Of a stretch of 64,000 bases of DNA, positions 44,370 to 54,939 are shown one piece after another. Positions within the stretch are counted from its first letter, which is position 1; the number at the start of each line of letters is the position of its first letter. The notes beneath the pieces are model-generated. The model searched no databases. It saw only the letters and a program-made list of their open reading frames with translations, and was not told the DNA's origin. The translations under genes were made by a program, and so were the position numbers. Location of the stretch: contig NZ_CP067412.1 in NCBI RefSeq assembly GCF_023375815.1, positions 3,906,001-3,970,000 of the forward strand, read 5' to 3'. This DNA comes from Pseudomonas sp. HS6 (GTDB lineage Bacteria > Pseudomonadota > Gammaproteobacteria > Pseudomonadales > Pseudomonadaceae).

Positions 44370-46064
44370 ATGCACAGTTATGACTATTGGCAGATCCTCG
44401 CGTTTTTCGCGTTGGTGTTGCTGCCGGCGCCGTTCCTCGGGCGCTTCTACTACAAGGTAATGGAAGGTCAGCGCACCTGGCTGACGCCGATTCTCGGCCC
44501 GGTCGAGCGCGGCTGTTACCGCATTGCCGGGGTCAATCCGCAGGACGAACAGAGCTGGCAGAAGTACACGCTGGCGCTGCTGGCGTTCAACCTCGCGGGT
44601 TTCCTGTTGCTGTTCGCGATCCTGTTGTTCCAGGATCACCTGCCGCTGAACCCGCAAAACCTGCCAGGCCAGGAGTGGACGCAAGCGTTCAACACCGCCG
44701 TCAGCTTCATGACCAACACCAACTGGCAGTCCTACAGCGGTGAAGCGACCCTCAGCTACCTGAGCCAGATGGTCGGCCTCACCGTGCAGAACTTCGTCAG
44801 CGCCGCCACCGGCCTCGCCGTGCTGGTCGCGTTGTGCCGTGGCATCGGTCGCAAATCGACCAAGACCCTGGGCAACTTCTGGGCCGACATGACCCGCGCC
44901 ACTCTCTACGGCCTGCTGCCGCTGTGCCTGCTGCTGGCGCTGTATCTGGTGTGGCAGGGCGTTCCGCAAACCTTCGCGCAATATGTGAATGCGGTGACGA
45001 TGCAGGGCGTCGATCAAGTCATCCCGCTCGGCCCGGCGGCCAGCCAGATTGCGATCAAGCAATTGGGCACCAACGGCGGCGGTTTCTTCGGGGTCAACTC
45101 GGCGCATCCGTTCGAGAACCCGACCGCGTGGAGCAACCTGTTCGAAGTCACCTCGATCATCCTGATCCCGGTCGCGTTGGTGTTCACCTTCGGCCACTAC
45201 GTCAAGGATCTGCGTCAGAGCCGCGCAATCATCGGCTGCATGTTGGCGCTGTTCCTCATCGGCGGCGCTACTTCGATGTGGGCCGAGTATCAGCCGAACC
45301 CTGCGCTGAACAACGTGGCCGTCGAGCAGACCGCGCCGCTGGAAGGCAAGGAATCGCGCTTCGGCACCACTGCCACCGTGCTCTGGTCGGTGACCACAAC
45401 CGCAGCTTCGAACGGTTCGGTCAACGGCATGCATGACAGCCTCAACCCGCTCAGCGGCATGGTGGCGCTGGTCAACATGATGGTCGGCGAAGTGATCTTC
45501 GGCGGTGTCGGTGCCGGGCTCTACGGCATGTTGCTCAACGTGCTGATCGCGGTGTTCCTCGCCGGCCTGATGATCGGTCGCACCCCGGAATACCTCGGCA
45601 AGAAACTCCAGGCCCGCGAAGTGCAACTGCTGGTCGTGACCTTGCTGGTGATGCCGGTCGGCGTGCTGGTGCTGGGCGCGATTGCCGCTGCCCTGCCTGG
45701 CCCGGCGGCGACCATCAGTAACCCCGGCCCACATGGTTTCAGCCAGTTGCTGTACGCCTACACCTCGGCCAGTGCCAACAACGGTTCGGCGTTCGGTGGA
45801 CTGAGTGCTAACACTCCGTTCCACAACCTGATGCTCGGCCTGGGCATGTTGATCGGTCGCTTCGGCTACATCCTCCCGGTACTGGCCCTGGCCGGCAGCC
45901 TGGCGATGAAGAAAACCGCACCGATCGGCCAGAACAGCTTCCCGACCCATGGCCCGCTGTTCGTGACCCTGTTGACCGTGACCATTTTGCTGGTGGGCGG
46001 CCTGACCTTCTTGCCGACCCTCGCATTGGGCCCAATAGCTGAACATCTGAGCATGGGCTTCTAA
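44370..46064 (+). CDS. kdpA: Potassium-transporting ATPase subunit A
   Basis: KdpA is the K+-selective channel-like subunit of the high-affinity Kdp pump. The 564-residue protein has about ten membrane helices and the four selectivity-loop regions, among them [27 protein letters not shown] and a C-terminal [16 protein letters not shown]. The ATG at 44370 is preceded by AGGAGCGGCT; frame upstream is open but not coding-like. kdpB starts 10 bases after the stop. Confidence 0.98.
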   Translation: MHSYDYWQILAFFALVLLPAPFLGRFYYKVMEGQRTWLTPILGPVERGCYRIAGVNPQDEQSWQKYTLALLAFNLAGFLLLFAILLFQDHLPLNPQNLPGQEWTQAFNTAVSFMTNTNWQSYSGEATLSYLSQMVGLTVQNFVSAATGLAVLVALCRGIGRKSTKTLGNFWADMTRATLYGLLPLCLLLALYLVWQGVPQTFAQYVNAVTMQGVDQVIPLGPAASQIAIKQLGTNGGGFFGVNSAHPFENPTAWSNLFEVTSIILIPVALVFTFGHYVKDLRQSRAIIGCMLALFLIGGATSMWAEYQPNPALNNVAVEQTAPLEGKESRFGTTATVLWSVTTTAASNGSVNGMHDSLNPLSGMVALVNMMVGEVIFGGVGAGLYGMLLNVLIAVFLAGLMIGRTPEYLGKKLQAREVQLLVVTLLVMPVGVLVLGAIAAALPGPAATISNPGPHGFSQLLYAYTSASANNGSAFGGLSANTPFHNLMLGLGMLIGRFGYILPVLALAGSLAMKKTAPIGQNSFPTHGPLFVTLLTVTILLVGGLTFLPTLALGPIAEHLSMGF

Positions 46065-46074
46065 GGAGTCAATG

Positions 46075-48132
46075 ATGAATATGCCCGCAATCAAACCCGT
46101 CGTCGCCAAGGCGCCGGAACACGCGAAAACCGCGATCAGCGCCCTGTGGCGTCCGGCACTGGTGCAAGCGTTCGTCAAGCTCGACCCGCGTCAACTGGTG
46201 CGTTCGCCAGTGATGCTGGTGGTCGAACTGACCGCGATCTTCACCACCGTGCTGTGCTTCATCCCGGACAACGTCGTGCCGACCTTCGTCGCGGCGCAAA
46301 TTGCCCTGTGGCTATGGTTCACCGTGCTGTTCGCCAACTTCGCCGAAGCACTGGCCGAAGGTCGGGGCAAGGCCCGCGCCGACAGCCTCAAGGCTGGGAG
46401 TGAAGGGCTCAGCGCTCGACGCAAACTGGCCAACGGCAGCTTCCAGGTGGTGCCGGCCGCGAGCCTGCGCAAGGGCGATGTGGTGCGCGTCGAAGCCGGA
46501 GAAATGATCCCTGGTGACGGCGAGGTCATCGAAGGCATCGCAGCCGTCAACGAGGCGGCGATCACCGGTGAATCGGCGCCAGTGATCCGCGAGTCCGGCG
46601 GCGACCGTTCCGCCGTCACCGGCAACACGCGACTGGTGTCCGACTGGCTGCTGGTGAAGATCACGGCCAACCCGGGCGAATCGACCCTGGACCGGATGAT
46701 CGCGCTGGTCGAAGGCGCCAAACGCCAGAAGACCCCGAACGAAGTGGCGCTGGACATCCTGCTGATCGGTCTGACCCTGATCTTCCTGCTGGTGGTCGTG
46801 ACATTGCAGCCATTCGCGCATTTCGCCAACGGCAGCCTGCCGCTGGTGTTCCTGGTGGCACTGTTGGTGACGCTGATTCCGACCACCATCGGCGGTCTGC
46901 TGTCGGCGATCGGTATCGCCGGGATGGATCGTCTGGTGCGCCTGAACGTGATCGCCAAGTCCGGTCGTGCCGTGGAAGCGGCGGGTGACGTGCACGTGTT
47001 GCTGCTGGACAAGACCGGCACCATCACCTTCGGCAACCGTCGTTGCAGCGCGGTGTATGCCGCTCCCGGCGTGAGTGGTCGCGAGCTGGCCGAAGGCGCG
47101 CTGTTCGCTTCGCTCGCCGATGAAACCGCCGAAGGCAAGTCCATCGTCGAGTACCTGCGAGGTCTGCATCCGCAAGCGGAACCTGCGCTGGACGTGTTGA
47201 CCGCGGTGCCGTTCAGTGCGGAAACCCGCTTGTCCGGTGTCGATTATCAGGGCCGTGTATTCCGCAAGGGCGCGGTGGATTCGCTGCTGGGGTTCATCGG
47301 TCAACAGCGTTCGGATCTGGCCCCGAGCCTGTCCCGTGAAATCGACAAGATCGCCCAGAGCGGTGGCACACCGTTGCTGGTCTGCGCCGACGGCAAATTG
47401 CTTGGTGCCATTCACCTGAAAGATGTGGTCAAGCCGGGTATCCGCGAGCGTTTCGCCGAGCTGCGCAAGCTGGGGATTCGCACCGTGATGGTCACCGGCG
47501 ACAACCCGCTGACCGCTGCCGCGATTGCCGCTGAAGCAGGCGTCGACGACGTGCTGGCCGAAGCCACACCGGAGAAAAAACTGGCGCGCATCCGTCATGA
47601 GCAGAACGACGGTCGCCTGGTCGCGATGTGCGGCGACGGCGCCAACGATGCCCCGGCGCTGGCCCAGGCTGACGTCGGCATGGCGATGAATGACGGCACT
47701 CAGGCGGCGCGCGAAGCGGCCAACATGGTCGACCTCGACAGCGATCCGACCAAGCTGCTGGACGTGGTGCAGATCGGCAAGGAATTGCTGGTGACCCGTG
47801 GTGCGCTGACGACTTTTTCCATTGCCAACGACGTGGCCAAGTACTTCGCGATCCTGCCGGCGCTGTTCGCTGCGATCTACCCGCAACTGGGCGTGCTGAA
47901 CATCATGCACTTGAGCAGCCCGCAGAGCGCGATTCTGTCAGCCATCGTCTTTAACGCTCTGATCATCGTCGTGCTGATTCCGCTGGCCCTGCGCGGCGTG
48001 CGGGTGCAGGCGGCGAGTGCGGCGGCGTTGCTGCGACGCAACCTGCTGATCTATGGCCTGGGCGGGATTCTGGTGCCGTTCGTGGGGATCAAGGCGATCG
48101 ACATGTTGCTGACGGCGTTGCATCTGGTTTGA
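46075..48132 (+). CDS. kdpB: Potassium-transporting ATPase ATP-binding subunit B
   Basis: This P-type ATPase subunit energises K+ uptake. The 685-residue protein has the phosphorylated Asp312 in LLDKTGTIT, the TGES motif in [10 protein letters not shown], the hinge [14 protein letters not shown] and [19 protein letters not shown] membrane domain of seven helices surrounds these. I chose the second ATG (46075), 6 bases from AAGGAG; the first is at 46072. The next gene is separated by an unusual 332-base repeat-filled gap instead of the usual few bases. Confidence 0.98.
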   Translation: MNMPAIKPVVAKAPEHAKTAISALWRPALVQAFVKLDPRQLVRSPVMLVVELTAIFTTVLCFIPDNVVPTFVAAQIALWLWFTVLFANFAEALAEGRGKARADSLKAGSEGLSARRKLANGSFQVVPAASLRKGDVVRVEAGEMIPGDGEVIEGIAAVNEAAITGESAPVIRESGGDRSAVTGNTRLVSDWLLVKITANPGESTLDRMIALVEGAKRQKTPNEVALDILLIGLTLIFLLVVVTLQPFAHFANGSLPLVFLVALLVTLIPTTIGGLLSAIGIAGMDRLVRLNVIAKSGRAVEAAGDVHVLLLDKTGTITFGNRRCSAVYAAPGVSGRELAEGALFASLADETAEGKSIVEYLRGLHPQAEPALDVLTAVPFSAETRLSGVDYQGRVFRKGAVDSLLGFIGQQRSDLAPSLSREIDKIAQSGGTPLLVCADGKLLGAIHLKDVVKPGIRERFAELRKLGIRTVMVTGDNPLTAAAIAAEAGVDDVLAEATPEKKLARIRHEQNDGRLVAMCGDGANDAPALAQADVGMAMNDGTQAAREAANMVDLDSDPTKLLDVVQIGKELLVTRGALTTFSIANDVAKYFAILPALFAAIYPQLGVLNIMHLSSPQSAILSAIVFNALIIVVLIPLALRGVRVQAASAAALLRRNLLIYGLGGILVPFVGIKAIDMLLTALHLV

Positions 48133-48464
48133 CCCCGAAATCGTCCCCTCACCCTAACCCTCTCCCGGGGGGAGAGGGGACTGACCGAGGTGTTTTCCGG
48201 AGATACATCGACCTGAATTACCGAGTCGAACTCAGGATTTGAAATGCACAAAGATTGGCTCCCTTTCCTTCAGGGAGAGGGGACTGACCGAGGTGTTCTG
48301 GCGAGTTGCACCGACCTGAAATATCGAGCCGAACTCAGGTTTTGAAAAGTATGCAAATCGGCTCCCTTTCCCCCTCGCCCCCCTGGGGGAGAGGGCTGGG
48401 GTGAGGGGGATGGATCTTCCTGACCCCCCACCAAAGTTTGCCCAATGAATTCGAGGATTTTGAA
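48133..48464. other. 332-base kdpB-kdpC gap filled by a repeat element
   Basis: There is no gene in this gap. Almost all of it is the inverted-repeat-bounded element described at 48145-48408, plus the kdpC ribosome site (GAGGA at 48453). Confidence 0.8.
48145..48408. repeat. Inverted-repeat-bounded element with tandem 103/114-base units
   Basis: The left end CCCCTCACCCTAACCC with TCTCCC (48145-48166) and the right end GGGAGAGGGCTGGGG with TGAGGGG (48387-48408) are inverted copies matching at 20 of 22 positions. Inside, GGGAGAGGGGACTGACCGAG recurs at 48170 and 48273, and GGGAGAGGG again at 48387. The intervening text CGACCTGAA-GAACTCAGG is also repeated. Each unit carries a CTCCC/GGGAG hairpin. 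It looks like a non-coding mobile or expanding repeat within an operon. Confidence 0.8.
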
Positions 48465-49010
48465 ATGTCCACAATGTTACGTCCGGCCCTGAGCCTGCTG
48501 GTGCTGATGACCCTGGTCACTGGCGTTGCCTATCCACTGGTGGTCACCGGAGTCGCGCAAGTTGCGTTCCCCGAACAGGCCAACGGCAGTCTGGTGCACG
48601 ACGCCGAAGGCAAGGTGCGCGGCTCGTCGCTGATCGCTCAGGATTTTGTCGGCGATGCCTGGTTCCATCCACGTCCTTCGGCCGGTGCCTTTGCGACGGT
48701 GTCGAGCAGCGCGAGCAACCTGGCGCCGAGCAATCCGGCGTTGGCCACTCGGGTGATCGATGACGCCAACAAGTTGCAGGTGCCCGGTCAGGGCCCGGTG
48801 CCACTGGCGCTGCTGACCACCTCCGGCAGCGGTCTCGATCCGCACTTGCCACCGGCCGCGATTGCCTATCAACTGGCGCGTGTCGCGGCAGCGCGTAATG
48901 TGCCGGTGGCGACCTTGCAGCAGTTGCTCGACGCGCACATCGAACAGCCGCTGGTGGGCCCACCGGTAGTGAATGTGCTGGCGCTGAACATGGCGCTGGA
49001 AAAGCTGTAA
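48465..49010 (+). CDS. kdpC: Potassium-transporting ATPase subunit C
   Basis: KdpC binds KdpA and KdpB and helps in ATP use. The 181-residue protein has one N-terminal membrane helix ([21 protein letters not shown]) and a soluble domain with [25 protein letters not shown] and [14 protein letters not shown], all typical. GAGGA lies 7 bases before the ATG at 48465. It is 332 bases away from kdpB because of the repeat element, and kdpD begins 34 bases after its stop. Confidence 0.97.
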   Translation: MSTMLRPALSLLVLMTLVTGVAYPLVVTGVAQVAFPEQANGSLVHDAEGKVRGSSLIAQDFVGDAWFHPRPSAGAFATVSSSASNLAPSNPALATRVIDDANKLQVPGQGPVPLALLTTSGSGLDPHLPPAAIAYQLARVAAARNVPVATLQQLLDAHIEQPLVGPPVVNVLALNMALEKL

Positions 49011-49044
49011 ATCGCGATGACATCAGGAAGAGAGACTTTCAAGC

Positions 49045-51696
49045 ATGAGTGACTCCGGCCGCGCCGACGCGCTGTTAGCAGACCTGCCCCGCGACGGCCG
49101 TGGCCGGCTCAAGGTTTTCCTCGGCGCCGCGCCGGGTGTGGGCAAGACCTATGCGATGTTGCAGGCGGCTCACAGTCAATTGCGTCAGGGCGTGAAAATC
49201 ATTGCCGGCGTGGTCGAGACCCACGGTCGCGCCGAAACCGAAGCGTTGCTCGGCGGCCTGCCGCAACTGCCGCTGGTACGTTCGGAATACCGTGGCGTGA
49301 CGCTGGAGGAAATGGACCTCGACGGTCTGCTCGCGGCAAAACCGAAACTGGTGCTGGTCGATGAACTGGCCCACAGCAACGCCCCCGGCAGTCGTCACGC
49401 CAAACGCTGGCAGGACATTCAGGAACTGCTCGCAGCCGGCATCGACGTGTACACCACGGTCAACGTCCAGCACCTGGAAAGTCTCAACGATCAGGTGCGG
49501 GGCATCACTGGTGTGCAGGTGCGCGAAACCCTGCCGGACTGGGTGCTGCAAGAAGCCTACGAACTGCTGCTGATCGACCTGCCGCCCCGGGAATTGCTCG
49601 AGCGCTTGCGCGAAGGCAAGGTCTACGTGCCGGAACAGGCGCGGGCCGCGATCGATGCGTTTTTCACCCAGACCAACCTCACCGCGCTGCGTGAACTGGC
49701 GATGCAGACCGCTGCGGCGCAGGTCGATAACGATCTCGCCCAAGGCTATCGCCAGCTCGGCCAGGCTGCACCGGCCGTGCGCGGGCGCTTGCTGGTCGGC
49801 GTCGACGGCAATGCCGATGCTGAACGGCTGGTGCGTCATGCCAGTCGCGTCGCACAGCGCCGGCATTTGCCCTGGAGTCTGGTACACGTCGAAAACGGCA
49901 GTGTGCGCGATGAGCAATCGCGCCTGCGCCTGCAAAGCGCCCAGCAATTGGCCGAACGGCTTGGCGGCGAAGTGGTGCTGCTGCGGGCCGGCGAAGTAGC
50001 AAAGACCTTGATCCAGCACGCCGCCGAACGCCGCGCCAGTCTGGTGCTGGTCGGCCAGTCGCGGCCGAGTCTGCGCCGGCGTTTGTTTGGCGGTGGTCTG
50101 GCGGCGCGTTTGTTGCGCCAGTCCCATGGCCTGGAAATCAACGTGCTGGACAGCGACCACGAACAGCATCCGCCACGTCAGCGGTCGGCACCGACACTGG
50201 TGTGGTTCGACTACGCGCTGGCGCTGGTGGCCACGGTTTTGGCCAGTGCGCTGGCGTGGGCGGTGTCCAGCGTATTGCCGTTGCCGAATATCTCGTTGGT
50301 GTTCCTTGCCGCGGTGTTGCTGGTGGCAGTGCGCAGCAGCCTGGGGCCTTCGCTGGCCTGCGCGGCGCTGTCGTTCCTGACCTACGACTTTCTGTTCATT
50401 CCGCCGAATTTCTCCTTCAGCATCCAGCGCGAAGAAGACGTGCTGACCTTGCTGTTCTTCCTGCTGATGGCGGCGCTCACCGGTAACCTGGCGGCGCGTC
50501 AGCGTCGGCAATTGCAGGCCCTGCGCGACACCCAGGAAGAGACCACCGAACTGCTCGACCTGTCGCGCAAACTCACCGCCGCCACCGACCGTCAGGCCGT
50601 GGTCAGCGCCGCTGCGCAGCACCTCAATGGCTGGAGCGATCTGCAATTGTGCCTGCTCAATCGCGACGGCCAGGGTGGCTGGAAAGTCGAGACCGGCGGC
50701 CCGCTGCAATTCACCGAAGCGGAACGCGCCGCCGCCGACTGGGCCTGGCAACACGATCAACCGGCAGGCATGGGCACCGGCACGTTGCCGTTCGGTCGCT
50801 GGTGGTGGTGGCCGCTGTCGGTGGAGGACGGGCCGTTGGCGTTGCTCGGTGTGTGCGCCAAAGAAGGCCAGACGTTGAGCGGGCAACGCCGCCGCTTGTT
50901 GACTGCGCTGAGCCAGCCGCTGGCCCAGGCACTCGCCCGGGCGCAACTGGCCGATGACCTTGAAGCTGCGCGCCTGCACGGCGAAACCGAACAATTGCGC
51001 AGTGCCTTGCTGGCGTCGGTGTCCCACGATCTGCGCACGCCGCTGACGTCAATGCGCGGCAGCATCGACAGCCTGTTGGCGCTCGGCGAAGCGATCCCGC
51101 TGGAAGATCGCCGCGAGTTGCTTGAAGGCACTCGCGATGAAGCCGAACGTCTTGACCGCTACATCCAGAATCTGCTGGACATGACCCGCCTCGGCCACGG
51201 TGCCCTGAAGCTGGCGCGGGACTGGGTGTCGCCAGCGGACATCGTCGGCAGTGCGCTCAATCGTCTGCGAGCGGTGCTGTCGTCGTTGCACGTGAGCACC
51301 GATGTACCGGCCGAGTTGCCGCTGCTGTTCGTCCATGCCGCGTTGATCGAACAGGCGCTGGTGAATGTGCTGGAGAACGCCGCACGGTTTTCGCCGTCCC
51401 ACGGCCGGCTGCAACTGCGTGCCGGAGCGGATGAGAGCGAGGTGTTTTTCTCGGTCAGCGATGAAGGGCCGGGAATTCCTGTCGATGAGCGAGCGAAGAT
51501 TTTCGACATGTTCTACACCGCCGCCCGGGGTGATCGCGGCGGGCAGGGCACTGGCCTCGGGTTGGCAATCTGTCAGGGCATGGTCGGCGCCCATGGCGGG
51601 CGGATCAGTGTCGGCGACGGTATCGACGGACACGGCACCTGCATCACCCTGCACCTGCCTTTGCAGGCGCAACCGGGGATGGACGGTGAAGCCTGA
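49045..51696 (+). CDS. kdpD: Osmosensitive K+ channel sensor histidine kinase
   Basis: KdpD senses low K+ and turgor and phosphorylates KdpE. The 883-residue protein has an N-terminal KdpD domain with the ATP-binding GAAPGVGKT at residues 27-35, a universal-stress domain (about 250-375), four membrane helices (about 385-490), a GAF-like region, then HisKA with SVSHDLRTPL (His661) and the HATPase domain (ENAARFSP, DEGPGIP, GTGLGLAI). RBS AAGAGAG lies upstream. kdpE follows 48 bases later. Confidence 0.97.
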   Translation: MSDSGRADALLADLPRDGRGRLKVFLGAAPGVGKTYAMLQAAHSQLRQGVKIIAGVVETHGRAETEALLGGLPQLPLVRSEYRGVTLEEMDLDGLLAAKPKLVLVDELAHSNAPGSRHAKRWQDIQELLAAGIDVYTTVNVQHLESLNDQVRGITGVQVRETLPDWVLQEAYELLLIDLPPRELLERLREGKVYVPEQARAAIDAFFTQTNLTALRELAMQTAAAQVDNDLAQGYRQLGQAAPAVRGRLLVGVDGNADAERLVRHASRVAQRRHLPWSLVHVENGSVRDEQSRLRLQSAQQLAERLGGEVVLLRAGEVAKTLIQHAAERRASLVLVGQSRPSLRRRLFGGGLAARLLRQSHGLEINVLDSDHEQHPPRQRSAPTLVWFDYALALVATVLASALAWAVSSVLPLPNISLVFLAAVLLVAVRSSLGPSLACAALSFLTYDFLFIPPNFSFSIQREEDVLTLLFFLLMAALTGNLAARQRRQLQALRDTQEETTELLDLSRKLTAATDRQAVVSAAAQHLNGWSDLQLCLLNRDGQGGWKVETGGPLQFTEAERAAADWAWQHDQPAGMGTGTLPFGRWWWWPLSVEDGPLALLGVCAKEGQTLSGQRRRLLTALSQPLAQALARAQLADDLEAARLHGETEQLRSALLASVSHDLRTPLTSMRGSIDSLLALGEAIPLEDRRELLEGTRDEAERLDRYIQNLLDMTRLGHGALKLARDWVSPADIVGSALNRLRAVLSSLHVSTDVPAELPLLFVHAALIEQALVNVLENAARFSPSHGRLQLRAGADESEVFFSVSDEGPGIPVDERAKIFDMFYTAARGDRGGQGTGLGLAICQGMVGAHGGRISVGDGIDGHGTCITLHLPLQAQPGMDGEA

Positions 51697-51744
51697 TCCG
51701 CGCTGCGCTACTCTCTTGCCACTCTTTTGTGTTGATGTGAACTC

Positions 51745-52443
51745 ATGACTCAGACCGCGACCATTTTGGTCATCGATGACGAACCGCAGATCCGCAAGTT
51801 TCTGCGCATCAGCCTCGTATCCCAAGGCTACAAAGTGCTGGAGGCCGGCACCGGTGCCGAGGGCCTGGCCCAGGCGGCGCTGAACAAACCGGACCTGTTG
51901 GTGCTCGACCTCGGCCTGCCGGACATGGACGGTCAGCAAGTGTTGCGCGAGTTTCGCGAGTGGGCCACGGCGCCGGTGCTGGTGCTGTCGGTGCGCGCCA
52001 GCGAAGGGCAGAAAGTCCAGGCGCTGGATGGCGGCGCCAATGATTACGTGACCAAACCGTTCGGTATTCAGGAGTTTCTCGCTCGGGTCCGCGCGTTGTT
52101 GCGCCAGGCACCGGCCGGGGAGGCGCAGCAAGCGGCGTTGGTGTTTGGCCCGCTGACGGTGGACCTCGCTTATCGGCGGGTGCTGCTCGACGGCGTCGAA
52201 GTTGCCCTGACCCGCAAGGAGTACGCCGTGCTGGCGCAACTGGCGCGACATCCGGGGCGGGTGATCACCCAACAGCAATTGCTCAAGGATATCTGGGGCC
52301 CGACCCACACCGAGGACAGTCACTATCTGCGGATTGTGGTCGGTCATCTGCGGCAGAAACTGGCGGACGATCCGACCCGGCCACGGTTCATCGTGACCGA
52401 GGCAGGCGTCGGCTATCGGTTGTTGAACGAGAACAGCCTTTAG
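51745..52443 (+). CDS. kdpE: Response regulator KdpE (OmpR family)
   Basis: The 232-residue regulator activates the kdp operon. Its receiver domain has the acidic pair in IDDEPQI, the phospho-acceptor Asp55 in LVLDLGLPDMDG and the lysine in VTKPFGIQEF. The C-terminal winged helix carries VALTRKEYAVLAQL and VGYRLL. It probably binds the operator at 44164-44189. The stop overlaps the end of the convergent patatin gene by 4 bases. Confidence 0.96.
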   Translation: MTQTATILVIDDEPQIRKFLRISLVSQGYKVLEAGTGAEGLAQAALNKPDLLVLDLGLPDMDGQQVLREFREWATAPVLVLSVRASEGQKVQALDGGANDYVTKPFGIQEFLARVRALLRQAPAGEAQQAALVFGPLTVDLAYRRVLLDGVEVALTRKEYAVLAQLARHPGRVITQQQLLKDIWGPTHTEDSHYLRIVVGHLRQKLADDPTRPRFIVTEAGVGYRLLNENSL

Positions 52444-53477
52444 CTCTGTTCGCTCTCATAGCGGTCGAGGGTGTCCCGGGCGATTTCGCGACCCAGCGCG
52501 ATCAGTTCCGGTGCCTTGTAGAACTCGAAGAATCGGCACACCCGCTTCGGCACGTTGATCAGGATGTCCGGTGGATACCCGGCGATCTTGTACTGTGCCA
52601 GCGAGGTCTGCATCACCTCGAAACTCTGGTTGATCAAATCCAGCAATGACGCCGGCCCGACGTTATCGATGATGAACGATCCGGTGGCGGATTTCGGGGC
52701 GCCTTCACGTTCAGGGGCGGCGGCCGGTTGCTGGGTTTCGGGCTCCGCACCTTCGACCCATGGATTGATCTCGGCGGCCTCGGCGCGCAACGCCTCCTGC
52801 TCGAGTCGCAGCAGTTGCTCGGCTTGTGTGCGGCGGAACGGCATTTTCGAACCGAGTGAACTGATCAGGTTGTCGAAGCGGCTACGAAACGCAGCGGGCC
52901 GCTGTATCACCGGCAATTTGTAATGACGCTGGTTGGTGGAGTTGAGATTGACCGCGATGATCAGGTCGCAGTGACTCGACACCACCGGCACGATCGGCAG
53001 CGGGTTGAGAATGCCGCCATCCACCAGCATCCGGTTGCCTTGCATTACCGGCGTGAACAGGCTGGGAATCGCCGCCGAGGCACGCATCGCCTGATGCAGG
53101 CAGCCTTCCTGAAACCAGATTTCCTGTTGATTGGTGAGGTCGGCTGCCACCGCCGTGTAAGGGATGCGCAGGTCTTCGATGTTGATCTCGCCGACGATCT
53201 TGCGGATCTGGCCGAAGACCTTCTCGCCACGGATCGCGCCGAGGCGAAAGCTCACGTCCACCAGCCGCAGCACATCGAGATAATCCAGGCTTTCGATCCA
53301 GTTGCGGTACTCGTCGAGTTTGCCGGCGGCGTAGATTCCGCCGACCACCGCGCCCATAGAACAACCGGCAATACAGGCGATGTCGTAACCACGCCGTTCA
53401 ATCTCCTCGATGACCCCGATATGGGCATAGCCCCGGGCGCCACCGGAGCCCAGCACCAGTGCGACACGCTTTTTCAT
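52440..53477 (-). CDS. Patatin-like phospholipase, RssA-like
   Basis: This 345-residue serine lipase of the patatin family has the oxyanion-hole GSGGARGYAHIGV at residues 10-22, the nucleophile Ser40 in GCSMG and the catalytic Asp153 in LVDGG, forming the Ser-Asp dyad. It lacks a clear signal peptide. The ATG at 53477 has GGAGGAAG upstream; a longer frame upstream is unlikely. The C-terminal 100 residues are polar with a PETQQPAAAP linker. The substrate is probably a membrane phospholipid, by family only. Confidence 0.92.
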   Translation of the reverse strand: MKKRVALVLGSGGARGYAHIGVIEEIERRGYDIACIAGCSMGAVVGGIYAAGKLDEYRNWIESLDYLDVLRLVDVSFRLGAIRGEKVFGQIRKIVGEINIEDLRIPYTAVAADLTNQQEIWFQEGCLHQAMRASAAIPSLFTPVMQGNRMLVDGGILNPLPIVPVVSSHCDLIIAVNLNSTNQRHYKLPVIQRPAAFRSRFDNLISSLGSKMPFRRTQAEQLLRLEQEALRAEAAEINPWVEGAEPETQQPAAAPEREGAPKSATGSFIIDNVGPASLLDLINQSFEVMQTSLAQYKIAGYPPDILINVPKRVCRFFEFYKAPELIALGREIARDTLDRYESEQS

Positions 53478-53695
53478 CAGACTTCCTCCCCGACAGGTTT
53501 CCACAATGCACCCATCGAGGGCCGGGCTACAATCGCCAGGGTCGCTCGGGGTGGCGATGGCGTCGTTATTTCGATACTTCATGACCCGCTGGCGTTATCT
53601 TTTGCCGTGCGGTGGATTCACGGGGCACAAGGCACTTTTTCAGCGCCGGACCGTCTTAACTGCACGACTGTTGACCTATCTTTGAGGTGTAAGTG

Positions 53696-53974
53696 ATGAA
53701 AGCCTGGATCTGTGTGCCCTTGATTGCCCTGGCATTGGCCGGTTGCGCCGGCAAGACCGCCTACCGCGACAGCTGCGGCAGCCAACTCGACGCGGCGTGG
53801 CATGAACTGGATCTGGCCAAGGCCGAGGGTTTCGCCGGCACGGTCAGCTACTCCAAGGCCCTGTCGTTGCTGACGGCGGCCAAGACTCAGCAGCAATTCG
53901 AAGGTTTCGAAGGTTGCAGCAGCAAGGCTGAAAAGGCGCGTTTCTACATTCGCGAATCCCGCGCCGGGCGCTAA
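53696..53974 (+). CDS. Small lipoprotein of unknown function
   Basis: The 92-residue protein has the signal peptide MKAWICVPLIALALAGCAG with lipobox LAGC (Cys17 lipidated). The mature part, YRDSCGSQLDAAWHELDLAK and a helical SYSKALSLLTAAKTQQQFE, has two more cysteines and is predicted mostly alpha-helical. This is like a family of Pseudomonas lipoproteins that I recognise only as 'hypothetical'. GAGG lies 8 bases before the ATG. It is divergent from the patatin gene. Confidence 0.85.
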   Translation: MKAWICVPLIALALAGCAGKTAYRDSCGSQLDAAWHELDLAKAEGFAGTVSYSKALSLLTAAKTQQQFEGFEGCSSKAEKARFYIRESRAGR

Positions 53975-54051
53975 GCTGCTGACGTAGCGCAAGTGCAGGT
54001 GCCTTGCGCAGATGCACACTCATGCAACGCCATTGAATTCAGGAGCAATTA

Positions 54052-54819
54052 ATGTCTGCGCTGGTTGACCGGTTGGTGGCTCATGTCCTGAGTCTGGAAG
54101 TCAGGCTGCTGGCCTGTCAGGCACGTCTGACCGCCCGGACCGACCCTGAGGCGCTGCATGATTTGCGAACCACCGTGCGCCGCTTGCGCAGCCTGTTAAG
54201 GCCATTGCGCGGTTTGCCCGGTGTCGAGCAACTGGAAGTCGCGGCGGCCGGTGTCGGGCAAGTGACTACGCCATGGCGTGATCGCGAGGTGCTGGCGGCG
54301 TATCTGCTCGAACATGGTCAACCTGAGGCCGCGCAGCGGCGCATGGCGCAGATGGCCGAGGCCTATCCGGCATTGGCGGCGAGTGCGGAAGTGGCTTCGC
54401 TGCTGATGATCCTCGATGCGTTTCCGCGTTTCCTACGGGCATCCCAGCGTCAGGGATTGCTCGATGATCTGGGCAAGCGCATCGAAAAACGCCTGGGTAA
54501 ACAATGGAGGAACCTCGACGTGGCGCTGCACGATCCGGCCCACGACCGCCATCGCCTGCGTCTGCTGATCAAGCGTGTGCGTTACGGCATCGAAGCCTAT
54601 CCCGAACTTGATCGCCTGCCGAAACCCGCGTTGGAGCGTCTGAAGTCTGCACAGGGCGCATTGGGTGACTGGCACGATTGCTGGCAATGGCTGGCGAAGG
54701 CCGAACAGGAAGCGGATCTGCAACCCTGCGTCGCCACCTGGCAGGCAACCATGATCAAGGCCGAAAGCAAGGCTGACCGGGTGCTGGAAAAGCTCAGCGC
54801 AGCCTGCTTCAAGTCCTGA
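54052..54819 (+). CDS. CHAD domain protein
   Basis: The 255-residue all-helical protein has the conserved basic and histidine pattern of CHAD domains: EALHDLRTTVRRLRSLLRPLR near residue 35 and HRLRLLIKRVRYGIEAYPE later. CHAD proteins bind polyphosphate through lysines, arginines and histidines. No CYTH domain is fused. AGGAG precedes the ATG at good spacing. It stands 77 bases after the lipoprotein gene. Confidence 0.92.
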   Translation: MSALVDRLVAHVLSLEVRLLACQARLTARTDPEALHDLRTTVRRLRSLLRPLRGLPGVEQLEVAAAGVGQVTTPWRDREVLAAYLLEHGQPEAAQRRMAQMAEAYPALAASAEVASLLMILDAFPRFLRASQRQGLLDDLGKRIEKRLGKQWRNLDVALHDPAHDRHRLRLLIKRVRYGIEAYPELDRLPKPALERLKSAQGALGDWHDCWQWLAKAEQEADLQPCVATWQATMIKAESKADRVLEKLSAACFKS

Positions 54820-54939
54820 AACCCTCTCCAGCTCGGCGCGCTGTCTTATCTGTCAGTCTCTTTGACCGGAATGGACGCTGCGCCGCTCTGCCGCGCTGGT
54901 TAAGATCCGGTCATTCCCTTTTTCGTGTCCGAGGTTCCC

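Noticed and set aside
44358..47910. Long antisense frames across kdpA and kdpB (606 and 532 codons)
   Set aside because: Composition is His/Gln/Arg-rich shadow text; kdpA and kdpB are complete on the plus strand.
48145..48166. CCCTAA-like text resembling telomere repeats
   Set aside because: It is a single occurrence forming an inverted repeat with 48387-48408, not a terminal array.
49075..51027. 650-codon frame antisense to kdpD
   Set aside because: Shadow of a strongly biased real gene, with no domain pattern.
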